In this document: piece after piece, positions 38,134 through 47,715 of the stretch
Numbering within the stretch: position 1 is the first letter of the stretch
How the letters are laid out: each line of letters begins with the position of its first letter
Assembly: GCA_026874595.1 (NCBI GenBank)
Contig: CM049306.1
Location: 97,393,642 to 97,457,641 of the forward strand
Reading direction: 5' to 3'
Length of the DNA: 64,000 nt
Origin: Sipunculus nudus
Taxonomy: Eukaryota; Annelida; Sipuncula; Golfingiida; Sipunculidae
Program-made: the position numbers and the translations under genes
The notes under the pieces: model-generated
Databases searched by the model: none
What the model saw: only the letters and a program-made list of their open reading frames with translations
Told to the model about the DNA's origin: nothing

Positions 38134-40319
38134 AATATGGGTCACTGTGCTCAGCTGAAGTTGACCTTGAAAGTAAAAATCTAAAATAATAATGGAGATC
38201 AAGTCTAAGAGGAAAAGGTAATATATGCCATGGCTGGTTGACATGATTGGTTTGTATTGATGAGTGAGAAATTGTTGCAAATAATATTTTGTGACCAAAC
38301 CATGCATTCTCTAATGTCAAAATTGAAGCATGTGAGCAGTTTGTGAACATAAGATGTATATTATTACCATGATCATTGGCTGGCTTTTTGATAATTTGTT
38401 GACAGTTCAGTAGTTTACACATTTGCTCAATTTGATCTATTTTACATAATATATATTATTAAATATATGTATTTTTATTAAAAAAAAATAAGGGGGGGAA
38501 GAGATGGGATTAACAACACTTTTGCATAAACATTCAGGGCAAACAAAGCCTGATCTCCAATTCTGCTGAGGCTCGAACATAATGAACACATGTTTGTATA
38601 AGATCATTTTTTTATTTTAAGTAAGAAATTTAACATTTCCAATATAACATATATTTCTGAATATAAACGTTGATTCATAATTCTAAATTGCATCATCATA
38701 AATCTCAATCTTGTCATGTAACACCACATCATGCATACAAATGTATATTTATATATTCATGGGGGGGGAGGGGGTATGAGAACAATTGTACACCTGTCAC
38801 AGCAGGGGATCTCCCCCAGTGACTGAAACAAATCAGGAACCCTGGCATAGCTGACTTCCAGTGACCTGGAGTGGCCTACCTGCATCTGGAACAAAGCAAG
38901 TGACTACAATAGAGCCTCAAGATAAAATTTAATAACTAGCCTAATTTTCAACCTTTTAGTTTCAAATTTCAGATTTAAACACAATAAATACTTATGTTTA
39001 CATTCTGAGAAAATTAAATCAACAGTACTCACAGGAAAAAAATTTGCCATGGTCAAAGTTGGGTAAAATTTCAGGTATTGATTTTATGTTTATGCTAATA
39101 CCTTATAAAATTTACAAAATACAGATCTAATTTTGGGTATACAATTGAATCTTAATTAAACAAAGTTATATACTTGAAAAAAATTCTCTAGCTTCAATAA
39201 TTTTCATGTAACCTGAGTAAATATTTTTCCTGATTTTTTACAAAGTCAATTTTGTTTGTGCACATAACTTAAAACAATTACGCAATACTGACATCATTTC
39301 TGGCATGTGCATAGCGAATGTATAGAAAAATATGTATATTATATATGATCAAAGTCAGATCAGTGGTTTTGATACTAGGCAGTCCTGAAGTGTAACAAAG
39401 GGTTTTTAATGAAAAAATGAAGTTTTTCATTAATATCTCGAAGGAATTAAGTTCTGGTGACCAAATTCTTGGCATGGTAGGGGATTTCGGAGACATCTTA
39501 CTGTATGCCTAATTTAAGGAACTTAGAGCTGAAGCTGGGGAGCTGAGCTCTAGCAAACTGCATAACACTAGGTTGATGTAAACAATATGTGACATGGTGC
39601 TTGAAAACTTGAATAAAATCTACAGTTTTTGATCAAGTGGTTTCAAATTTTAAATGTTAACAGTTGAAATGCTAACAAAAACATGCTTTGAAAATTAAAT
39701 CTACAGCAGTTACAGGAAAAAAACGTGCCATGGTCAAAGTTGGGCAAAGTTTAAGGTACCAATTTTTTATTTTTGCTAATATTTTAAAAAATTTAAAAGA
39801 TTTTGATCAAATTTTGGGTATACAATTAAATTTTGATTAATAAAAGTTATATTACTGGAAAAAAAGAGCTTAGCTTTAACAAGTTTTGTGTTAAGTGATC
39901 AAATTTTTTTCCTGATTATTTACAAAATGCATTATGTTTGGGCCCATAATTTTTTTAAATTATATAATACAGACCCAATTTCTGGCATGTCCATAGGAAC
40001 TATATAGAGGATTATTTATGGTAAATATGAGGAAAAACAAATGAGTGGTTTTGATATTAGGCAGTCCTGAAGTGTAAAAATAGGATTTTAATAAAAAATT
40101 GAGGTTTTTCCTTAATTTCTCAAAGGAACGAAGTCGCAAAGACCCAGTTTTCGGTTTGGTAGGAGATCTTGGGGATATCTAACATTATGCTGAATTTTGG
40201 ATTCCTAGGTCTTACGGTTTCAAAACGTGCCACATCTACGGACGGACGGACGGACAGACGGACGGACGACGGACAATGGACCACGACTATAGCTCAGATG
40301 ACTTATAGTCAGCTGAGCT
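38134..40319 (+). mobile_element. HE-B copy with two core units
   Basis: 5' end present in part (ATGGGTCACTGTGCTCAGCT). The body matches 25101-26560. Two core units follow about 678 bases apart, marked by GCCATGGTCAAAGTTGGG at about 39049 and GCCATGGTCAAAGTTGGGCA at about 39727. Then come the ACGG tract (40239-40273) and the hairpin at 40291-40319. The right flank AAAAATTAAACAAAATCC resumes HE-CD, which dates the HE-B block as younger than HE-CD. Confidence 0.75.
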
Positions 40320-40320
40320 A

Positions 40321-40480
40321 AAAATTAAACAAAATCCGAGTTTTTTAGATGACTGATTTTTTGCATATAGTTTGGTGATGCTAGCTCCTGCCATTTTCAA
40401 GATAGTATGTGTTAAAATAAAGACAATGCACAAAGCCTCACCATGGCATAAGCTCACAGATTTGCTAATAATGACATAAT
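40321..40480 (+). mobile_element. HE-CD copy 2, right part
   Basis: TTTTTTAGATGACTGATTTT...TTTGGTGATGCTAGCTCCTG...GATAGTATGTGTTAA...GCATAAGCTCACAG matches 28930-29065 of copy 1 (TTTTTAAGATGACTAAATTT...TAGCTCCTGCCGTTTTTGTG...GCATAAGCTCACAGG). It is the continuation of the element interrupted at 36413. Confidence 0.65.
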
Positions 40481-40879
40481 GTATGTCAATAATAATATTC
40501 ATTATTGAATATCTATGACTGATTAACCAATTGCATGCAGGGCTCATTTCTTTATAACTTGAATGACAGTCCCAGGTGTATGAAAATGTACAGTTTAGTC
40601 ATATGCAAATATGATGACAGTTATGATTACAAATAATAATAATAATATTTAATTAGTAATTTGTCTTGATATTATTCTCAAAAGCTATACCTTTTATTAT
40701 TTAGTTCAAATATATCATCTAGCAGGTTTAGTAATATACCATGTACCATTTTTCTGCCTTGATCATTGTTCAACCTGAATGCTGTTTACGAAGATTTTGT
40801 GTTTATTTGAGTTAAAACACCCTAATATAAGCTGTTAAAATCTTGATATACAAACCTTGATGCTGTTTGGAGGTGTAAT

Positions 40880-41110
40880 CAAATTACATCTTGTGAACGT
40901 AACATTGATGTACAAGGCACCTGCTGACGATATATGTTAGTAAGGATACAAAAGTTGCATTTGGAAAATGGAGCTATAATTAATTACCTCCTTGTAAAAG
41001 TAACATCAAGGTGCCTGCTGCTGTCATATGCTTTGGTAAGGATACAAAAGCTGCATTATGAAAATGGAGCTTAATCAATTAACTCCTTGTGAAAGTAATA
41101 TTGAATGATA
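40880..41110. repeat. About 95-bp tandem repeat, 2-3 copies
   Basis: Repeated phrases: CTTGTGAACGTAACATTGAT, GGCACCTGCTGACG, TTAGTAAGGATACAAAAGTT (about 40937) and AAGGTGCCTGCTGCTGTCAT, TTGGTAAGGATACAAAAGCT (about 41032), each followed by GCAT..., AAAATGGAGCT. A further copy at 42458-42540 (GGTGCCTGCTGATGTTAACT...GGTACAAAAGTTGC) lies beyond the MITE, so the array has been broken up. Confidence 0.65.
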
Positions 41111-42025
41111 TACCATATTAGGAATAAGTAAGGTACATATTTAATCAGCGACACAGATATATAGGAAGAGATAGACATGGACACCTGTGTCCTTCTTGTC
41201 CCATTATACATGGAGAGAGCTTTGTTTAGTGTGATGAAGCGTTCATGTAAGGCTAGGATTAGTACTAAATTAAGAATCTGCTGTCTCAATTAGAAACCAA
41301 AGGAAGTTATACAGTCTATACAATATACATGTTGCCTCCTACATTAAGTTTCAGTGTTGGTATTTTTGCAACCCAAAAGATGTAAATTTGATGTTCTGCT
41401 GGAATGTGTGACCTTTTGATCATCAGTACCGTTATTCCTGTTTTAATTGCCACGGCCTAAAAAACAAACTCAAAATAAAAATCTCTACTTTTTTCCTGAA
41501 CTCAGGTTGCGTCCTTTAATAGATGGTTTATCTGAAATGAACTGTGAGAAGAACTCTTTCCCAGACATGGTGCTCCTTTTGGCGATAATAGGAGATCAAG
41601 CACGCCTTAGAGGAAATACTCTTCAAGTCACAAAATTATTGTATAAATTGTATAGTCTAAATGTTCATATAAACATTTATGAATGAGATTATTCACAGCG
41701 AGGACTATAGTGGTGAGGTCTGTTGGACAAATTCTGTATTGCCATTCATATTTTTGACGGAGTCAGATTGCCTAGGAATCTATGTAAATCATTCATAAAA
41801 AGTATTCAGAAAATCAAAATATGTAATTTAGAACACTAATTTTACTAGTGTAGCTAAAAATTTCCAAGTGGTAGATGATTCTGACATAAAGAATATTTTC
41901 ATCAGTAATAATTCACCATAATTATACTGAACACATCAACATAAGTGTCATGCATCAAGCTTCAAATCTGGTGAAAGTCACTTCTGTTTATATATTTAAT
42001 TATCTGAAACAATCTGCAGACCTAA
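41111..42025. other. Anonymous DNA, no gene seen
   Basis: Short unrecognised frames at 41071-41289 and 41447-41686. The MITE target TAA lies at 42023-42025. Confidence 0.5.
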
Positions 42026-42416
42026 AGCTGTGTTTCTATTCATCCGTATATCTCGTACATCTCGTACGCAAAAAATCGGATCCATCTTTTTAAGATGAAC
42101 CGTTTCCATATGTACGTTTAACGTGCTCCGCATGCGTATCCGCAAAAACGGACAGCATTGAAATGGATTGGTGAGCCATTCATCCCTTTTGCGGATGACA
42201 AAAATGCCTACATTTCCCTACATTGCCCCGGCGCCAGGAATGATGAGACATATTGACCTTCGTCCTGCCTGTTGTCCTTGCAGTTTCAAAAGAGGCACGT
42301 GAAAGGGTATCCGCAAGATAAAAGTACTTATGGAAACAGCTTTTGCAGACTGCGCACTATGAATGTACGTTCGTCTTTGGCGGATACATTTTTTGCGGAT
42401 ACATGGAAACACAGCT
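42026..42416. mobile_element. MITE with terminal inverted repeats and TAA target duplication
   Basis: 391 bases. The left end is AGCTGTGTTTCTATTCATCC and the right end, read on the opposite strand, is AGCTGTGTTTCCATGTATCC. Both ends are flanked by TAA (42023-42025 and 42417-42419). Internal copies of GTATCCGC or its complement lie near 42136, 42190, 42307, 42379 and 42394. A 3-bp TAA/TWA target duplication and AG-starting ends fit PIF/Harbinger-derived MITEs. No transposase is encoded, and the superfamily is an inference from the duplication length. Confidence 0.75.
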
Positions 42417-42540
42417 TAAGAGGAACCTGACAGGCACACACCCAAGACCCCCACCCCACGGTGCCTGCTGATGTTAACTTTAGTAAGGGTACAAAAGTTG
42501 CTTTATGAAATTGGAGGTGGTTTCCTCCACCAAAAATTTC

Positions 42541-43131
42541 CTTAAAAGGTGTTATCAGTAAAGAAAGCTATGTAATACATATCAGAGAGGAAGGTATGGG
42601 GTCCCCCATACCTCAACACTAAACAGAACCACCCTTTATCATTCCCGAAGTGTCTTTAACACTTTTGGATATTAAGAAAATAAAGAAAAGGTGTGAAAAT
42701 AAACAGCAGTAGCTGTTTCTGATATCCATCTGCAGATTATAGATCCTTAATACCTGTAGTTATTTAAACTCCTTCATTCAGCGCAAAAAAAAAAAGAAAA
42801 TTAACAGTGGAACCTTAAAAAGAGCATCTACAAAAATTATGTACATGTAACCATCAAAATATAATGTAAGAGCCTACTTTACTGAACATAGTAGGCATAT
42901 TGGTTATCATCTTCAAATTAACAAGGAAACCATTATTTTTCAAATTATTTTGGTGTCCCAACTTTATCAGAGTTAAATGACAATTTAGGGCAACCTGAAA
43001 AGTTGGTTTCGTTGAGTTCTGGGTACTGGCATGGTGGCATATATTGTGTCTCATTGTTACTGTCTAATTCCCTTAAGTAAAGCATTAACTGATCCATGGA
43101 TCATATTTATGTAGGTGCCTGAAGAGCTCAT
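42541..43131. other. Anonymous DNA, no gene seen
   Basis: AT-rich, with an A-run at about 42786-42797. No features supported. Confidence 0.5.
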
Positions 43132-43398
43132 GTTGAGCGTGGTGGCATAATGGTTAGGGCACTGGACATGTGACCGCAATATTGTGGGTTCATCTTTTTC
43201 AGACTGCAGTGTTATCTAAGACTCCTGTGCAGAGTCTATACCACAGGGGCACGCCCCTGGATTTGCTTCTGCACTCTCTCAACCCAGGAGTGAATGGGTA
43301 CTGGTCATGGGTGACATGCAAATGCTTAAGAAATAACCTTTTACCACCCGTTTTGGCTGCTAGGGTTGATGCATCCGAGGGAGCTGAGTAAATCTACA
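43132..43398 (+). mobile_element. tRNA-derived SINE
   Basis: The head has a pol III A-box-like TGGCATAATGGTTAGG (43143-43158) and a degenerate B-box GGGTTCATCT (43186-43195) spaced as in a tRNA. The body contains CTCTCAACCCAGGAGTGAAT and GGGTACTGG, a block I recognise from invertebrate tRNA-SINE bodies. The end near GAGGGAGCTGAGTAAATC abuts the HE-A copy at 43399. It is too long, and its B-box too degenerate, to be a tRNA gene. Plus-strand orientation is set by the box order. Confidence 0.75.
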
Positions 43399-44730
43399 AC
43401 AAGTGACCCTTGGGTCATGACGCTCAGCCTACTAACATGTTGACAATATATGTCCTTGCAGAGACAACTAATTAAGGTAATGTAGATGGCATCATTGTTG
43501 ATTAGCTTAAGTTCATCAAGACCCATAAGCACAACAAATCTGATGACAAACCAACCAGCTTTTCATGAGGAATCTGGCAATTTGTGTGTATTTTGCATTA
43601 TTTCTAGGGTGCTCAAACATACCCCAAAACTCTGAGAATATAGTTCACTGATGTAAAGTTTTGAAATGCCGTGCTAGTCTGTTACTTACAAAAGTAATGT
43701 AAATGGTTGACACCTTTTGAAAAAGACTAGCTGTGTGTGGGTTCTTGTACACAAGCTTTCGGGTGCTCGGCCCCCTTCTTTACACCTGAGGAAGGGGGCC
43801 GAGCACCCGAAAGCTTGTGTACAAGAACCCACACACAGCTAATCTTTTTCAAAAGGTGTCAACCATTTACATTAATATAGTTCACTGTGACCCAATTTTA
43901 GGTTTCTGGGTAGACCTTTGAGGAACTCTCAGGATGTCAAGAAAGAAGATTCTTGGCCCAAAGGTTATGGTTTGTGCCCTACTTTGGTATCAAATTTTCA
44001 ATTTTTCTGAGGGGTGCTTATATTTATAAAATATGGATAACAGGGACCTAAATACATGTTTCCAAGGAGATTTTCATAGACCTCCCTGGATTTTAGGTTA
44101 GAAGATTCCAGGTCCAATGTTTATGATTTGTGCCCTGCTTTGGTATCAAATTTTTAATTATGATAGAGGGGTGTTTATAAACCCAATTGCTCAGAGAATA
44201 TGAGTAACACAGACCTAATTTCAGGTTTCCATGGAGACTGTTTATGTACCTCTCTGGATGTAAAGTGAGAAGATTCTATGTCTAGTTGTTACGATTTAAG
44301 CCCTGTTAACAGATGACCACATCTTTTAAAGTCTCAAAAATAGATAAAAAATAGTAAAATATGGAAAAAAATACAGGTAGCACCACCAGTCTGCAGGAAC
44401 TGATGAAGAACTCCATGATGAATATCCATGCAAAGAATCATGGTGATTAATGCATTAGTTGTTCAGATACTTGAGCTTTTGTATCAAATTTTTCATTATT
44501 CTGGGGGGTACTTCAGAGCCCCATAGCTTGAAGAATATGGGTAATAGAGACCTAATTCCAGGTTTCCAAGGAGATTTTTCATGGTCCTCCCTGCATGTCG
44601 AGACAGAAGATTCTTAGTCTAGTGGTTACGATTTGTGCCTTGTTAACGGACAGACAGCCGGATGGCCGGACGGACGACGGACACAGAGTGATTGCTATAG
44701 CTCAGATGACTTACAGTCAGCTGAGCTAAA
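43399..44730 (+). mobile_element. HE-A copy 2, split by a palindromic insertion
   Basis: 5' end ACAAGTGACCCTTGGGTCAT and CGCTCAGC. The 5' body is collinear with 4635 and 53965 except for the extra segment 43651-43887. There are several HE-A internal units and one GGTAGCACCACC core start at 44376. The ACGG tract is at 44646-44692 and the hairpin at 44699-44727. Noncoding. Confidence 0.8.
43651..43873. mobile_element. 223-bp palindromic insertion with 14-bp target-site duplication
   Basis: AATATAGTTCACTG occurs at 43637-43650 and again at 43874-43887. Other HE-A copies have the site once, so the 223 bases between are an insertion. It holds two 83-base inverted arms (43696-43778 and 43791-43873) with one mismatch and a 12-base spacer, preceded by a 45-base single-copy arm (43651-43695). 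The right half reads CCTGAGGAAGGGGGCCGAGC then ACCCGAAAGCTTG, loosely like a hammerhead-ribozyme core (CUGANGA, stem, GAAA). Long target duplications fit retroposition. Family not identified. Confidence 0.8.
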
Positions 44731-47274
44731 AATGAACAGGACCAGAAGGCAAAGTGTTAAAGTCGGCTATGACTGACATCGTTGGTAATGTCATACTAAA
44801 ACCCCTACCTTTCATGTGTTGGCGATAAATGCCACCGAATGATCCTCAGAATTTGAACTTAAAACACACAATGGTCCATTAAAGCATTTATATATGACGA
44901 CTTCTATATAATGATAGCAACTGCCTTTTTCTTCATTGTGGCAGCTATATCTATACAGACATTTTGAATGTTTCAGTGCGCCTATTACTTTTAAATGTAA
45001 AATGTCCATCTAGGGTCTTCTGATAACCACAACTCTCTCCCAAAACAGCATTGTTATAAACAAATGTCCGTTATTCATGGAGCTTTTATTCAGCATATAC
45101 AAAATATGGCCATTTTTTATTCTGTTATAATTCAAAATGTGTTAAAGACACTATAAGGAACACAGAAAAAGCACCCCATAACACCCATATCTATATTTCT
45201 TTATTCAGAGTAGTGGAAACATTACTGTGTTAACAAAAAAATAACACTTTTTGGTTGTTATTTTCATTCATTTAAGTGTTAGAAATTATGGACATGATTC
45301 TACATGGCTTGTGTACATGGCACTTGACACAAACATAACCCTAGAGCCTTAGGTTACCAAATATACCCTGGTTTTATTAATGGGGAAACACTTTACACTA
45401 TACACAAAGTTTAACATGGCAGCAGCAAACTGTCACTATTCATACTGTGTCATGAGGGATTATAGCCATAAGACAACTGCAGGAGTGTCAAAGCAATTCT
45501 CTGTATCTCAATAGTACCAATCATCAAAATGTCTCATTTAATCTTAATTAATTTATAACTGGGTCAGACATTAACAAGAAATTTCGCAGGAAAATTTCAA
45601 GATTTATCTTACTGAGTAAAAAATTTACATGTTTGAAAGGAGTATCTGCATTGATTAAAATAAATTTTGAAAACAATATACACTAACAAAGCACTTACAT
45701 TAATAAGGTACTAGAATTTATGTCCTCTACAAAACAAAAGATACCTCTTCAATCACATACTGCTCAATTAAGATGAACTCAATGCATTCCTTCTTATTTA
45801 TAAAGAGATTATTTTTTATTTGAAACAGTTGTTCATGTTCATTATTATTCCAATAACAATTAGGAAAACAAAATAGTTTGGATAGTTTTGGATTTGAGAT
45901 TGTGACACTTTGGAAGTTTTATTTTAAAGTTTAGTTGTAATTTATTTTATTGATAACACAATGAAGGAGCACTATAAGCTCCACCTGAAGCTGCTACAAT
46001 ATGCTCCGTACAAACTAGTTCTGTACAAATTTTCCTTAAAACCAGTGAGTAGCTGACAGCACTTTCAGATAAGGCTATTGGAAGAAAACACTGGTGAACT
46101 CATATTGAAAACTCTAAATATCCCTACATCTCCCTTGAGGACAGAACTACACTTTTAAATATTGTTCCTGGTGTGTTATAAATACAATTTTAATGTTCTT
46201 TCACTCCTGATTCATGACTGCCTGTAAGTTAACTGTGTACAGAACCTTGTTATAGGAGAGTCTAGGACAGTCAAAGGCAAACTATGAGTTTAACCTAAAA
46301 GCATATTAAAAGATACTGCTAAACTGACCCATTTCTTTCTATTCTTCCACAGTTTTTGTACTTTGACATTTTACATATTTCAGATTACAGAAATTTCATT
46401 TGTTTTAGAAATGAAACCAACTGCCTACACACATTGTTACTGGAAATACAATATAAGGAAACATTGTTATTCTTAAAGACAATCATTCTATGTGGAAACT
46501 ACCATCTGCTTCCCTGAGTACACATAACAAAAACAACAAATGACACAAAAAATCACGAAAAGAGAGCTGAAATACTGACATAATATCTAATTAAACACAC
46601 GTGAAGCTTTGTTTTTGTCTATGCTGATTACACTTCTCTTCATAATTATTATGCATGCAGCACTTAACTGAGCCCTCAACTACTGAGTCTCAATGTAAAG
46701 AATTAATAATGGTAGTGAAGTGGGTCACAAAGAGGTTCTGTTTCTGCACTTGTGATAGTCATATTTATATAGGCTGCCTGTACTAACAGATGGTGGCTAT
46801 TAAAAGTCACTTGGCTGCGTTTAATTTCTATAGATATCTCTCCTGTATTCTGTCTCTGAATGACTTCTTCTTTGCTCAACCCTGCATGGCAAATGTGGAA
46901 TAGGAGACCTGCATTAATTCTTATGCTTTTGAAGCATCCACTTAATTCAAATCCATGTATTGATTTCATGGGGGAGTCACCATCTGTTATATGATGAAGT
47001 TTCCTCAAGACTCTAATATTCCATTTTTAATTCTCCAGAAGTATGCAAAAAATATACAAGTAGCCTTGTTCATAAATGCCACCTGTATGGTGCATTGTAC
47101 CTTCACACAAAGTAACCAAATTAAAAATACCTTTTAGTTTTACATGTTTTAGTGTTTTGTTATTCTATACTTGACTAGCACTAAGTTTCTTCAACAAAAA
47201 AGTATTTTGTATTTGACATGTATTATAAGAATTAATAGACTTTATTACAGGATTCAAAGGGTACTCTCCAAGGA
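44731..47274. other. Anonymous DNA, no gene established
   Basis: A 101-codon minus-strand frame at 46703-47008 lies in a patch less AT-rich than its surroundings and has mixed composition (for example LSKEEVIQRQNTGEISIEIK). I recognise no domain and cannot place splice sites, so it is at most a candidate exon. Nothing else stands out. Confidence 0.4.
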
Positions 47275-47715
47275 CCCCCCCCCCCCCCTGGATTTTACAA
47301 CAGACCATTCCGAGGAAAATAGATATAATTTGTACCCTGTCCATCTGGGTGCTCAAAATCATGTTTCTGCTTCATAACTTGCAGAATATAGGTCACCATG
47401 ACCTAATTTCAGGTTTCCAAGGATATTTGCCTAGGACCTCCCTGAATGTTACCTTAGAGGATTCTAGGCCTAATGGAGACAATCTGTGCACCGTCTGACA
47501 GTCTGGGTGCTCAAAATCATGTTTCCAGGCTGTAGGTTGCAAAATATAGCTAGGTCACCATGACCTATTTCAGGTTTCCAAGGAGATTTGCCTAGGATCT
47601 CCCTGGATGTACAGTAAGTAGTTTCTAGGTCTAAGGGTTACAATTTGTGATGGCTAGACAGACATTGGACAAAGGGTGAGAGCTATAGCTCAGATGACTT
47701 ACAGTCAGCTCAGCT
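47275..47715 (+). mobile_element. HE-A-related fragment with about 165-bp core
   Basis: Starts with a C-run (47275-47288), followed by two copies of a unit containing GGTGCTCAAAATCATGTTTC (47349 and 47508), CACCATGACCTAATTTCAGG and CAAGGA...TTTGCCTAGGA(C/T)CTCCCTG. It ends with GACAGACATTGGACAAAG, the phrase GCTATAGCTCAGATGACTTA and a hairpin whose 3' arm is altered (CAGCTCAGCTT, to 47715). This is a distinct subfamily sharing the HE-A 3' end. It has no 5' end. Confidence 0.65.

Noticed and set aside
43140-43200. tRNA gene
   Set aside because: The A-box and B-box-like sequences belong to a 260-base SINE; the B-box is degenerate and no cloverleaf closes.
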